From Ornithodoros turicata (lineage: Eukaryota; Arthropoda; Arachnida; Ixodida; Argasidae), in contig NW_026999320.1 of the NCBI RefSeq assembly GCF_037126465.1, positions 1,302,001-1,366,000 of the forward strand: 64,000 bases of DNA, given 5' to 3'. Made by a program: the position numbers and the translations under genes. The notes under the pieces are model-generated. The model was not told where the DNA came from, made no database searches, and saw only the letters and a list, made by a program, of their open reading frames with translations. Shown in pieces: positions 1 to 12,037 of this stretch. Within the stretch, counting starts at the first letter, position 1. Every line of letters begins with the position of its first letter.

Positions 1-1430
1 CAGCTTTTATTTTCTTCCCCCTCCTTTTTTTATGTAGTACCTGATTACTTTAGCCTTGTACTGCTTTGGACATTGAATGTGCAGATGATGTAAGAGGTAG
101 AACTAGGCTTTAAGTACAATGAGGCAAAGTGTGACTACATATCTTCTGACAATGTTTATGTATCATTCACACAAAGAGAGGATAGGTGTTACAATAGATG
201 CTACACTTTTTTCCGGTTTGGGCATTCATTTATTTATGAATATTCCTCAAAGGCCCTTGCAGGCAATACATGAGGGGGGGGGGGCATCAACATGGGTCAC
301 TTAACAAATACGGAAGGTACAAGGAACATACATATTTGGAAGACAGACTCTGTTTTCGTTTGTTCATCAGTCTTGCTCAAGAAATTGTTCACTGTAGCAA
401 CGGCACACAATGTCACGAAATGAGTGCTCATCTATCGTTCCGCATGACTCATTAAAAAGGACTAGTGTTGTGTTTCAACACAACATGTTGGACTCATGAG
501 TTATGCATCATCCTGAGTGCTATAAATCATCCTAAATACAGATGCTAAATTATTTTAAATGCAATAGACGAGCTGTGCGAAGAGGTACTTCCAGTTAGGA
601 CCTTGGTACTTGAAGCGTATGGCAGTTTCTGTGGGGAAGGCTTGCCAGACCCTCTTCACTGCACAGGCTGGGATGACCATGCTCTTGTTTTCCCCAAGCT
701 TGTGCCATACTCACCTTGCAAACTGGCGATACGCAGTGTATATGCATCGTCTAAACAGATGTACAGAAAATATAGTTTAGGCAAATAGGTAACCGGTTAC
801 AGTACAGTGTGTGTGCATTGTCATTTCCACATGTACCTGAGAGCAACTGCAGTTTACCTGCCCACACCCTGTATATTACTACACATGCTGTGTTCTTTTA
901 GAAACCAACATTGTTTTACTTTTCGCGGAATCGACAATCAAGAACACTCAATATCGCTAAAAACCTACGCTAAATCCCTATGCACAGGGCAATACATAAA
1001 AAGGTGACTCAGGACACAGCACACTGACAATTGCGAAATTGCTTATATTGCTTTTATCCAGTTCAGAGTTGTGTATTGTAGAGTCTTTTTATGTGCTACG
1101 CTCTGTACTGAAGTTTTTAGTGACTTTAATGCAGGACCAAACTAGTTTTGAGCGCCAAAATTTTAACATCATTCGACAACGGCATATGTGACTTACTTGT
1201 GAATATAGTCGCTCATAGATTCGCGCTGCCCACGGAGTTTCAAAATATGCCACCTTCAGGACAGTCATATTGAAGCATAGAAGTTGGAAATCTTCGTGGA
1301 TTGTAATGCACTCATACTGCAGTGTTTTCGAGCTCCTTGCAGCACAAGCATTCGATCTGCTTCGGCATTATGACACACCAGCCACACCGGCAACATAAAC
1401 AGCAAGCGCGCATTAAATATCAGGACACGA
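1..1430. other. No recognisable gene
   Basis: I see no coding sequence, RNA gene or clear repeat here. There is a short G homopolymer near 275. Short open frames exist on both strands but none resembles a known protein or has convincing splice context. Confidence 0.5.
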
Positions 1431-1434
1431 AATT

Positions 1435-1779
1435 TCAGAAAACGTTTACATGTTCGATCACAGTGTGCGTTAAAAAGGTCATCGCTTGCCTGTCTGTCGA
1501 AGGTAGGCGACTGATGCTCTTTGCTTCATCTGTGACCGATGTTCGTAGAGCTCTCACTTCGTCTCGCATTCGCGGCATCGGCGACGTTTCGAAAGCAAGG
1601 CTACCGAGCTGTTCAGCACGCAGAATTTGCTTCTCGGTCGCAGAAAGGTCAGAAAAAAGTTCCGGACTCGAAGTCTCCGCATTTCTTGCTTGGACGTCCA
1701 TATTGAAGATCGCTTTCCGGACAGATACCTCCGCTCTCACAAACTCACTAACAACAGAACATCCGGTCAGGGCGGCCAA
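1435..1779 (-). CDS. Uncharacterised ORF in GC-rich patch, possible host exon
   Basis: A 114-codon minus-strand ORF lies in a locally GC-rich, CpG-containing stretch (about 1500-1870) that contrasts with the AT-rich surroundings, as around many promoters and first exons. An internal ATG gives a product starting MDVQARNAETSSPELF. The product is hydrophilic and rich in Ser, Glu and Arg, with a likely helical segment around LSATEKQILRAEQLG, and has no membrane segment. I recognise no family. A 183-codon plus-strand ORF overlaps it and reads as low-complexity Ser/Arg/Lys, so I prefer the minus strand, but either could be chance. No donor site was identified at the 3' side; the ORF simply ends at a stop. 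Confidence 0.3.
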   Translation of the reverse strand: MAALTGCSVVSEFVRAEVSVRKAIFNMDVQARNAETSSPELFSDLSATEKQILRAEQLGSLAFETSPMPRMRDEVRALRTSVTDEAKSISRLPSTDRQAMTFLTHTVIEHVNVF

Positions 1780-1879
1780 TGAAACATGGACCTCGTGCTT
1801 TCGTCACGCACACCGAAATCGGAAGATGTCCACTACAAAGAGGCTAGATTTCGGCGCGGATAGCGCGAGTTGAGGAGGA

Positions 1880-4800
1880 AAAGCGAAGCCGATTTTCAGC
1901 TCCCCGTTTGACAAACTTTGCCGCCGCGCACAGCCAAATTATTTCGCGTGTGGCTTGGAGGCATATTATACCTTCGCAATAGATGCAAACGAAAGATTTG
2001 TCGAACTTCTGGTCAGAGTCCCTTTAACAAACACATCCCACATTCCAGAGCTTGTGTTGTACTGCGCGTGTGGGTCGCAACGTGTTGCCTTAATAAAAAC
2101 CAAAATCTTCGTGGGATTTACAAATTATCATTACCTAACATAAAACAACAATTTATCACAAACGTTTGTGCAGTAAGTCTTAATACATTAGTGGCAAAAG
2201 AAACATGTTGCAAGGTCGTCCCGAAAATTGCTCCTGTATTTTTTGTTTTTGTTTTTTTGTTCAGACTGTCTCGACACATGCTGCAAACAGCGACAGCTTG
2301 TCAACACGCCTTGATTCAACTGACTACAGATGTACAAGTTTAATATCCCTTCAAACAATGGTAGCATTGTTTCTACACCAATACGTTAACCTGCTATCCC
2401 TTCTCGATGATGTGGTTTACTGCTGAATATTTCCAGTGAATGAAAAAAGTTCACATAGTGCATCGATCAACAACACTGTAGCATATACATAAAAAAATAA
2501 GAAGAATATGCAGAAAATGAAGTATACGTTCTGCGCAGTTCCAACATTCCATTGAAATCTACATGAAACCACGCAGGTTCAGAAAATGAATTATGGAGTA
2601 ATATTTAGAGAATCCTGTTTTTGTGGGCGGACTTAAGGCTGAGTGGCCCCAATGTATTCTCAATGGGCATTGCTTTGTCCAGTTCATCTCGAAAATAACT
2701 GCAGTAATGAAGCAGTACGCCGAGCTGGTAATACATGGGTAAATTCTGCACGTCGTAACATATTTTTATCGGAATACAGCAAATAGGCGAATTTATGCGA
2801 TTTTTGTTTCTGTCAATGCGAATACATGGAGTCCTATGGGAGCAGCAGAAAACATTTCTTCAGATCTCTCAGCGACGAAATAAACGCCTGAAAAATATGT
2901 CAGGACGTGCATCTGTGTCCTCTGATGACAGTACAAGCTAAGTTGCAGCGTTAACCTTCGTATTATTCGAGATGAACTGGACAAAAGTGTGGACATTTGT
3001 GTTCTGCTAGCCTGGATTGCATTGTGCTGCCACCGCAATGGGCTTCCTCTCCGGGAGAGGAATACATCGAGATGGGAGGAGCGAGCGCGAGAGGGAAGGG
3101 AAGGCAAACGGCTAGGAGCATTGTGCGTGGTTGTTGTTTCAACCTGTCTCGGCGACGGGCCAGAACGACACGTGTCTTATCATGGTGAAAGCTGAATAAT
3201 AACCAATACCGAACAGCAGGTCCGCCTACTTTCTGCCGAACGAAGTGAGTTGTACGCGCCCAAATTCGTTGCTCGGAAGATGATCCAAGATGACTTTGCC
3301 TGCTCTATCCAGCGTGAGAGTCGTGCATCGATGTTCCACACGCATGACCTGTTACTGCGACCTTGGCTGCAATCAGTAGGACATAAATTGGCGTAATCAC
3401 TTTCCGTGCACAATACAAATAGGTGTTTAATAGAAGGTACGTCTTCTGCTTTTTGTGTGTCATGTGCGTGTTGTTTTTGGGGGTGCACTTGTTTGATTAC
3501 ACTGGTTCACCACCCAGTGTAGGCTTCAGCCCAAATATGGAGCAAAGGACAGATATTTTTCAGTATTCATACCTGAATCTGGCTTGGTCAAGATGTGCTG
3601 ACATGTCATGCAACCAACACAAGTGCACGATAACATGAGGTGTGCATGTTGAGATGTCGAAGATGTTACTAAGTGGCCGCTACGGGCAGAGCCCCCGTGA
3701 AATGTGGCTTGAGAACGAGAACACGTGTCTTGATTTTGAACAAGTTTGTCGGAAAGACGCGCGAACTGTGTACCATTCCACTCATGAGGTGTTTTCGAAC
3801 GCCGTGTGCGGCTGTCCTCATATGCAACAGCAGGTTCTGTCCGTCATAAATCAGACCATCTGTTTATGGAATTTTATCGTGCTTCTGTTTCTCTTCGTTC
3901 CTTAGTGTCATTTTTATGTACTCTGAGTCATCCCTAAGTGTGGGAGTGTGTACGAGTTGTCAAGAGGACAAAATAAAAGCCAATCAACTGTACTGTTCAT
4001 CTGCATAGACAAGTGTTATTCAGTTCTGCTTAGTTGCCGCAAGGACACACAGGTGACCATAAGTAACATTCATGCAGGTGACCGTAAGTACAAGAGGTAC
4101 AAAATATCCAGCTACGGTTATTAACATATGAGACGACGGTTTATCTTGCTTGCGTCTTGCTCGTTATGGATGCCCGTTGAGCTTTTCCAGGTCTAGCTAC
4201 AGGATTTGTGTGAGACAAACCACACGGGTTCATCCACAGTTATTCGCGTGCTTGCACCGATGGTGCAGCACATCATATTTTCGGCCGTGAACTTATATTG
4301 AATTGTGCGATTATGATACGTGAAATAACAGACGCAGGCAAGTCATGGGGATATTCCTGCTGTCACCCTATTCCCATGGTGTGATTTGCACAACATTTCG
4401 ATGGGGGGATGGGTGGGGCGGATATGTTTCTTGCAAAAAGAATGAAAGGGAAGCGCCAGCAATGCACAGTCCGATTGCTTCCGGAGTGCGCTCACCAACA
4501 GGAGCGTATAAAGTTTTGCATAGTCCGGGATTGCATTGCATGTAGACTGAGTCAGATGTGTACAAGATACTCAAAATGTATTTAAGAAAATATAACGTTA
4601 GATTGTAATTAAGATAGAGTAAAATACTTCAAATGGTGTTTGGAATACAATTAAGATACTATATTTATCCTCCAACGCAAAAAGTCACTGGTCAACGCGG
4701 CAAATCGCTGCTATGTGACATGAATCACCTAAACCCCGCGCACTACGCTAGCCGCCGCTGTGTGATAGAAGTCATCTAAACACAACTCCCAAAAGATGAC

Positions 4801-4975
4801 AAAGAGGTACCACATAACTCCACTAAGTATATGTGACCCAAAACAAACCCAACTTCTGGCAGGTCCCTGCTCGGCGAAGTCAGAATTGGGCGTCACCGCG
4901 TCAGGGCACACATAATTGAACCCTCACTGGCCAAGGATCAGTACACACAGGGCAAGATCTCTAAATCGAGACTTC
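1880..4975. other. No gene recognised; one small inverted-repeat pair
   Basis: No coding sequence is supported. The only structure I see is a pair of inverted copies of about 22 bases (around 2678-2698 and 2963-2984, containing TCCAGTTCATCTCGA and its complement) about 260 bases apart, which could mark a small MITE. Confidence 0.4.
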
Positions 4976-4980
4976 CAAGA

Positions 4981-6069
4981 ACACTCTTAAAAATGAACTT
5001 CACCGCATAGCACGCTCCTAGCCAACCATCATCTTGAATGATATCGTTATCTGCCCTGATTTGTTGAAAACGGGAGGCGCACGCCATTTTTGTGACACTT
5101 ACTCCCGTATTCCCGACCAACCCTGAGGGCTCCCTATGTAAACTGTAGCCCTGAGGGAGAAGAATTTTGTTTCCCAAAGCGCCCGTATCTGCAAGGGGCG
5201 CCCCAAGGGCACGCGCCAGCCAAGTGAGCTCGCAAGCTCACTGTACGCTCCCTGAGGGACTCTGGCCTCGAAACAAACATGGAGGACATGTGCATTTGTG
5301 GATCGCGTCGTGCGATTCGAGCATTATACCTCCACGGCGGTGTTTCCGTAGTGACGGGTCGACGAATTTGTGACTGGGAAAACTACCTTGTGCGGCACGA
5401 CGAATATGAATTGAAAGAAAGATAAGTTGGGGGGGGGGGCGTGTGCATGAACACTACAGACTATACTGAACATCAGGAGGGGTACAGACAATCCTGGCTT
5501 CCCTTGTCCGCCCATTCAGTGATTGTTACAATCTGGCCGTTTAGTACAACACACACACATAAGGAGACGATGGGGAGATGTGTACATATCATGTCCGCAA
5601 TATTCAGCAGTTGTACATCTGAATACTGACATGAAGTAGCCCACCATACATGAAGTTTGCAAGTGAAACGCGAACAGAACAGAAGAGATACCAAAGTAGC
5701 AGACGACAGCCGTCGGAAGCAGAAATGAAGCGCGGTCCTGCGCATGCGCTTCTGCTTCGTTCTACGAGGAATCGGGCCGAATCCCCTTCGAGCCTCCCGA
5801 CGGCCAGCCCTTCGCTGAGGGCGTGCACGTTTACGTTTGAGAAACGCATGCTGCCCTCAGGGGATGTTCGCCCTCAAGGGACCCTGGGCTACGGGCGCCC
5901 TGAGGGCAAAGTTGCGGTGGTTTGGGAATACGGCCCTTATGCTGTTCATAATTGTCACATAAAAGGCGTACGCCTCCCGTTTTCAACAAATCAGGGCAGA
6001 TAACGATATCATTCGACATTATGGTTTGCTAGGAGCGTGCTATGAGGCGAAGGTCTTTTTTAAGAGTGA
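4981..6069. mobile_element. Foldback/MITE-type element with long terminal inverted repeats
   Basis: The first about 125 bases (4981-5105) reappear as the reverse complement at about 5955-6069. Shared words include AGCACGCTCCTAG, GATATCGTTATCTGCCCTGA and the CGCC/CGTTTTCAACAAATCAG stretch. The outer ends read CACTCTTAAAA on one side and the complement TTTTAAGAGTG on the other. The arms extend weakly inward through GC-rich palindromic CCTGAGGG/CCCTCAGG units (5120-5180 and 5850-5910). The interior of about 0.8 kb has no recognisable transposase, so it is non-autonomous. ORFs inside it are taken to be fortuitous. The superfamily is unknown, and no clear target duplication was found. Confidence 0.65.
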
Positions 6070-6384
6070 AGGGCCAATGTCTGGGTCAAGTCCGAGGGAC
6101 TCAGGAAATTTCCACTGAACAAGCAAGATAATGGAAAGACGAGACACATAAAGTTTGAGAGCGAGATCCAAAATATATAATTAGGGTATTGAGTATAAAA
6201 TACCATAAAATGCATTTTAAATAGCGTACAAATACACAAAACAAAACGTATTAAGTAGAGTGCCAAAATACCGCTAATTGTATTTGAAAGACACTATTTT
6301 AAATACAGTACTCCAAATTCGTACAAGTCTGCACTGACTGTATACACACACGACATCTACACTCACTGCACGCGAATAGCATTC

Positions 6385-7330
6385 TTATGGAGCTTGCAGG
6401 ATGAAGTTGCCACAGAATTTAAAAAGTTCCTCCAGTCCGCTCATGTCCACTGCTTTATCCCGTAGTTCCATGTATCTCGTGACCCGTGGATCAACTAGCT
6501 CGGGAATCATATATCCTACATAAAAGTTCCACTGGCCTCGGTGGCTCAGTCGGTAGCGTGTTCGCCTTCTGATCCCGAGATCGCGTGTTCGAACCCGGCC
6601 GAGGACGCCAGCAACTTTGTGGCAGGGTACAAGTTGCGTAGACCCGCCGTCTTCCGCGAGGGACGTTAAATACGGGGTGCTGTATGATGAGCTTTCATCA
6701 CACGTTAAAGAACCCTCAGGTGGGCAAAAGCAATCCACAAACCGACCGCTGTGGTGTCGCTCATGATCTCAGTTGTCAGGCGACGTAAACACCCAATTAT
6801 TAAAAAATATTAACATAAAAGTTCCTTATGTCAGACAATATTTTTTGCCAGAACGCAAGGTTCCTCTTGATGGTTACAACTTGCAGGTCCGTCGACGACC
6901 ACGCTGTGAGTTTGCAGTAGCTCCTCTTCGCAATGTTTAGCTGAGCTTGTATTTGAAGTACTTGTGTGATTCTGGAATATATAAGCTGCTGTCTTTTGAT
7001 ATTTTTACGCCCATGGAATGGTTGCGAGCGGTTTCTGCGATGATCATGTAATTCTGTGCTGTTGCAGGGCATCTTATTTCGAGGATTCCGTCGTTGTCGA
7101 TAAGAAGGCCAGGAGTGGTGTATACGTAGGGCATATCAGGGTCGACGAAAAGGCTACATTTTTTCACTTCAACGTTCGGGTATCTCGCTTGCAATGCTGA
7201 TGCTGCGTCTTCCTCGTAGTCGATGCCGTACTGACAATCTTTGCTGCGGAACGACTTGAGATACATTATGGCCTTCACTAAAGAAGAGTGCTTGAATGTT
7301 TTTCTGTGTGGGCGACATATACTATGTATT
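6385..7330 (-). pseudogene. YqaJ-like nuclease domain, C-terminal part of Mutator-type gene, split by SINE
   Basis: On the minus strand the translation follows the YqaJ viral-recombinase (lambda-exonuclease-like) fold. It begins with a WHSQR.. approach segment (about 7355), then YGIDYEEDAA (first acidic residue of the nuclease core, about 7220), FVDPDMPYVYTTPG, GILEIRCP (the E-x-K/R motif, about 7085), and after a frameshift QIQAQLNIAKRSYCKL...FW..IL..IRNFYV. The SINE at 6531-6812 sits here, after which GYMIPELVDPR and the rest of the C-terminus continue to a TAA at 6385-6387. The usual TPDG motif reads TTPGLL, so the metal-binding Asp appears lost. In arthropods this domain commonly follows a Mutator-like domain, as it does here. 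With two frame changes and the insertion, this copy cannot encode a working nuclease. Confidence 0.8.
6531..6812 (+). mobile_element. tRNA-derived SINE, full-length, inside the YqaJ ORF
   Basis: The head is tRNA-like. A pol III A box (TGGCTCAGTCGG, 6542-6553) is followed by a B box (GTTCGAACC, about 6587-6595). A tRNA-unrelated body follows, ending in an AT-rich tail (TTATTAAAAAATATT). It is flanked by a perfect 13-bp duplication ACATAAAAGTTCC at 6518-6530 and 6813-6825. The body motif CACACGTTAAAGAACCC is of the kind I know from ixodid tick SINEs (compare the published Ruka family); the exact family is inference. The SINE interrupts the minus-strand YqaJ-domain coding sequence, whose reading resumes on the other side. 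Confidence 0.93.
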
Positions 7331-9184
7331 CAGGTTGATGGTATCCTCATCTCTCTTTGTGAGTGCCATACGTCAGACTTGTTCTGTTCTAGTGTAGACT
7401 TCTGCAGACTGTCAGCTTCCTGGCTGGTGAACTGTATGCAACGCACAAAGTCTTTAGCTTTCTCAATAAAAATTCTCCTGTCCAGATCTGGTCTTTGAGA
7501 CTGTCCTCCATAGTCCTTGTCTTCAACGGTGCTTGCGAATTTGGGTGTTCTCGATATTGGAGCCTTGTCGAATCGCAACGCTCTTTTGCATTTTCGTTCG
7601 TTGCGCCTTTGTCTTGATGTTATTAGTTTCTTCAGAGCGGATGATGGACTTTTCGCGACGAAGTTGCACAGATAGAAGTCGTGCCATCTTGCACCTCTCA
7701 TGTTGTATGCAAGTGCTGCGACGCGACATCTGTCACCGTAACTTTTACCCTTTGCATAGTCAACGCGTTTGCCACCGACTGTAGGCGCCACCATGCTCAT
7801 GTATGTCTCAGCGGCATTACTTGTTGCGTCGAGGAGCAGCATATCGGATCTGTCTGCGTGTACGTCTATTGCTTTCTTGATTTCAGTCATCATGTTGGAT
7901 CTCAGAAGAAGACTGCCCTTTTCCGTTCTGCTTTCAAGTTCCACAGCATCGCCTCTCTTGACGGTGCAGTGCTCGCTTGGACAGCCGCTGTGGATACCAA
8001 ATACGTGGTATGGGCCGTTCTTCAGTTGATGGCGCAGGCTACTGACCGCAGCAGGCGATATACTGCAGTGTTCTCCTGTGCATGTCGTCTTATTGTGGAT
8101 CTGGCAAGACCTATTAGGGCTTTGATGTTAGCGGTAGACAATGGCTTCCTGGCGTCTTTGCCCTCAGCTGTGGCGAATGTTTTAGTATCCTTTGCTAGGT
8201 TATACAGCCGTTTGGTACAGTTTTTTACCACGCGATTGACGCATTCTACCTTTCTCACTGAACGGCCGTAAGGAACCTGTTCCTGTTCTGCAACGAAAAC
8301 ACTGCTATCTCCGTCTCCAATCAATGTAGTGTACGTAAGGCCGTATATTTCTTCACTTTCTTTGAATCCCTGTACAATAATGTCTCGCTCCATGGACCTA
8401 GAAGACGATTTCCAGTTGCAAGAACACCAGTGTGGTAGAGGCTCCTTATGCTCAGACTCAGCTCGTCGACAAGTTGTGCAGAATTTGTTGCGTACTCCGA
8501 TGAATCTTGCGCGTGTAACGACCGACATTGACAGCCACCCCGCTACTCGCATTGTACCCATGGCCGAAAGATCGCTTGCTCTATCCATCCTCCATGTACA
8601 ATGACTGGGATGTTCCAAAAGCCGTCGGGATCGCGACACTCCTTCCATTGTTTGGCAAGCTCAACCTTTTCGGCCGCGGCTCTCTTCATGGAGTCTAATG
8701 TCGCTGATTGAAGGTTTTCCCCAACTTTATTCTCACATTTCTGGTAGAGCTTACGTGACAGGAATGGGAGGCCGACTGATGATGTTAGTTCTTGAGCCTG
8801 CGTGTACCCGATCCCGATGGAAAGGCATCCTCTAGCAAAATGAAGATTTATGCTGTCGTTTGTGGCGGTCACTTTTTCCGTCCACACGAAGTGAGTGAAA
8901 CTGCACAGAGGTGACTTGGAACAACGATACTCCAGAATGACAATAAGTCCAACCCTGACTTCTTTGTACAACTGTATCTGACCACAATATAGACAGTTTT
9001 GCTGGTGGTTCAAGGCGAAAAAAGATTGAAAGAAAGACAAACGATTGGTATTAGTTAATAATATAAAAATATGTATGGAATAGAAGAGGTCACCCTGTAC
9101 ATTGTTCGAAAATGCATTGTTGAAAGCAGAAGCTGTCCGCGGGAACAGATACAAATCTGTCGCAGGCGCCTCTTCTTTTTCCAT
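7330..9184 (-). pseudogene. Mutator-like transposase domain protein, degenerate
   Basis: Three minus-strand ORF segments (9184-8543, 8648-8022, 7944-7330) tile into one protein resembling the arthropod Mutator-like transposase domain (Pfam 'Mutator' type). The N-terminus holds CxxC-like pairs (QNCLYCGQ). The middle contains GFWNIPVIVHGGW, PHWCSCNWKSSSRSME and the family signature IGDGDSSVF (likely catalytic Asp region), then PYGRSVRKVECVNRV. The C-terminal part contains AETYMSMVAPTVGGKRVDY. Frames change near 8600 and near 8025, where KNGPYHVFGIHSGCP is read in the other frame. A short intron (about 9090-9005) may separate the first 30 or so residues. It runs on into the YqaJ-like domain. No TIRs were identified. 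The family resembles what is annotated as Mutator/Phantom-like in arthropods; the exact subclass is inference. Confidence 0.75.
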
Positions 9185-9189
9185 TCTGA

Positions 9190-9900
9190 CCTTTATGCTT
9201 GCATATGCGAAGTGGGCTTATTCAACCTCTTCAACCTCCTCATATCAATCATTGATGCCTTTCATTAGTGCAAAAACAGTACGGAAGAACAAGATTACTC
9301 CGTGTTCGCCCATTTTCCAGTGCACTTGAAAACGTTCACACATTCCGTGAACTTCCCATTCCATCGTCATTCCATTATTACGTGTGTGCGTGAGTGTATG
9401 TGTCAAGCAAGAAGACCGCTTCGTTTCATCATTTTATTTTTTATTTATTTGTTTTGTGTTCCACTATTCTTAAACAGGCACCCACACTCAAAATGAGGTG
9501 AGGCGCATGGCACGTGAAGTCATAGCGATAGTGCGCCGCTGTGCAGCATGCGCTGTGTCTCCAGCCATAGTCAGAATGTAGTGGTTGTTCCGTTCCCCAA
9601 ATTCTCTATCTCCAACGCGTGGGCAGTAAAAGAGAAAGCTGGATACCAACATAGACAGGAGACATGACCAGCGACTATGTCCCTTCCTACCTTTATCGTT
9701 GCTCATAAAGTTTCGTTGCTCATGTGATTCGAACTGGGACTGCAGCAGACAGGTACAGAATACTATGCTTTCTCTGTAATACGCCACGCATAGCTACTTG
9801 ATAGATTTGTATCGCCTAATCCGCATGCTGTAAATGTGCACAATGTTATAATCACCCAAATTGCGAAGAATGAAAAATCAGACACAAGTTGGTCGCTCGG
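9190..9900. other. No feature recognised
   Basis: I see no coding sequence or repeat I can name in this interval. The only ORF of any length (minus, 9488-9787) has no recognisable motif. Confidence 0.4.
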
Positions 9901-9901
9901 T

Positions 9902-12037
9902 CCCTGCTGGAAATACTCGGCATGATCTCATTGACTTCTCCCCGCAATTTTAATGAGATTCAATGAGAAATCAGACTGCGAATTCGTTCAGCGTGTAAAA
10001 GCCGACTGTTTCTCATTGACTGAAGTCGAAGTTAAGCAGAGAAGCTGCCTTCGCGAAACCGGGCTCTGCCGTGTTGTGTGGCGAAGACCACGTCACGAAG
10101 CAAGGAACCAATTGAACGAAATGGTTTAATGGTCGTCAGTGAGAAACTCTGACTTCCAATTGATTTAATGAGATCCAACATGTTGTGCATTACAGTCTGC
10201 ACCAATAGAGTGAATGAGGAATTGGGCTAATGTGTGCCAATGAGAAACTGCTTTCCAATTGATTTAGTGGGATCCAACATGTTGCATGGCCGCCAATACA
10301 ATAAGTGAGAAGCCAGTTGCTGAAGGAACGAGCGTAGTGGTGACCAATAGTACATCATCACTCTCAAATTAAGTAATAATATAATTAGGAAGAACGACGT
10401 ACGTCCGTGTAGAACTAATTCGAGGAACGCGTCCGATTCAAACAAATGAAACTCCAGATAACGCACCGTATCGACATATATTGCAAGCGAAAATTGAACG
10501 ACAATGAGACATAGTATAAATTAATTAATGAAGCAAATGAAAATTTATTCCGAACAAATCAACTGAGCAAGCCGTTCGCCGATGTCGCCGCTCGCAGAGG
10601 CAGAGTCCGAAGCGGGCTCGTTGTAACACGTTTCCGTGCCGCACCGCATAGTGGCTCGTAAGCTTGAAAATAGTTCGCTACGTTATTTCAAATGTTCGTG
10701 AACATATACTCAAAAGCACATGTGCCGCGGTAAGTTCATACGCACCTATCACTTTCAGCTATTGTTTCTGCATTCGTATAACATTCCAGTGCACGGAAGT
10801 CCATGCGTTTCCTCAAATCTTCAACGGATTAGTCAGTCTGTTACGGAATGCCGAGGTGTTCGGATGCGCGGCTTGTCCCGCCGTGGTTCACAAGCAGTTG
10901 ACGTATTTCGGGCGTCATTTTGAGGATTTTTTCCCCTTTGTAAGGTATGTAATCGATGTTAGAAACATACCCGTTCTTTCTACACAGTCTCACATGTTTT
11001 TATCCCTGTTCGTAGGCATTACAACCGGTGATGGGAGGAGAGCGAAATGTGCAGTCAGTGCTACCTCCCGCGCTGTGAGCAACGGTATGTAATATATTTG
11101 ACACCCACTCACACCCACATGCTGCTGTTCTTGTGTATCTTTCAAAAATTGTGTTTCTCGAAGGTTAGGCTGGTGCGACGCAGCTGGCATAGGCATTTTT
11201 CAGCAGGTGGCCAGAACGGAATCTTACCGAAGTTGGATGGGATTAGTTTTCACGCATGAAACGCAAGCTGGACGGGACATCGCGAATCACCTACGAAGCA
11301 CAGAAGACCATGATGGTAGAGTGCTTCAAGACCTTCTGTTTTGTTCGTCGACGCTGTACGGACGTTGGGGACACATCACTATGACGTTACTGATTGTGGA
11401 TATATTTTGTGTGTGTTGGTGATGGACAGTATGCTTTCAAAACATGTAAGTGCTGAATCGAGTTTTTACTCTTGTTGTTCACTGTCTTGCTAGCGATTTT
11501 TAACTGATTGGTGAATATTCACACTTTTGAGCATTTGAAACATTTGAAATAACTTTCACCTTTATATGTCCCACTTGTAATATTTTAATATCTACTGTAT
11601 TGTGATGTGTGAAGAAATAAATGTGCACGCAGAAACGGCATCTAGTGTAACTCCTTTCTACAGCAAAAACATGCGTTCTGCTCATTCGATGCAGCAGAAT
11701 CGAATGTTATTACACATTCAAAAGGTGAATCGTCAATGAGAATTTCCATGTGACTTTAATGGGAAAATCTGGGCTACAGCACATTGGCCAATGGTAAACT
11801 AGACTGGCCTCCAATGGGTGTGATTAAGCGTGGTTCCACTTCATCCCTATTGACAATTACAGTGATTTCTCTTTGAAAACCACTAAATTCCAGTAGTTTT
11901 CAATATGGTATTTGTCCAAAATTGTCGATTCGGAATGGGAAATTTTGGCTCCTTTCAATGAGAATTGTAAATGTGATATCCACTTAAACCGAATGAGATT
12001 TCTGGGCTCTTTTGAATTGGACTATTTCCAGCAAGGG
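9902..12037. mobile_element. Possible DNA transposon with short TIRs CCCTTGCTGGAAATA
   Basis: The left end CCCTGCTGGAAATA (9902-9915) matches the complement of the right end TATTTCCAGCAAGGG (12023-12037) with one indel. Subterminal words related to CAATGAGAA and AATGAGAT recur at both ends (about 9928-9990 and 11735-12000). Within it, the blocks 10119-10190 and 10222-10285 are diverged direct repeats sharing TTCCAATTGATTTA and ATCCAACATGTTG. No transposase is recognisable and no target duplication was seen. It could be one degenerate element or unrelated fragments sharing end sequences. Confidence 0.4.
10746..10931 (-). pseudogene. Possible decayed coding exon, unidentified
   Basis: On the minus strand this stretch reads protein-like: MTPEIRQLLVNHGGTSRASE then, past two in-frame stops, EDLRKRMDFRALECYTNAET and IAESDR. 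It ends at a GTGCGT donor-like site (10745-10740). The composition is less AT-biased than its surroundings and the sequence looks like real, decayed protein, but I do not recognise a family. It lies inside the putative TIR element at 9902-12037 and may be a remnant of that element's gene. Chance is a real alternative. Confidence 0.25.

Noticed and set aside
1322..1873. 183-codon plus-strand ORF, the longest in the left part
   Set aside because: Ser/Arg/Lys-rich reading with no motif; it overlaps a minus ORF with more protein-like composition and is open probably because of local GC content.
5650..6003. 117-codon ORF within the foldback
   Set aside because: It crosses the inverted-repeat arm and CCTGAGGG palindromes, so it is a by-product of the element.
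6534..6610. Functional tRNA gene
   Set aside because: A and B boxes are present, but the sequence continues into a SINE body with a tail and is flanked by a 13-bp insertion duplication.
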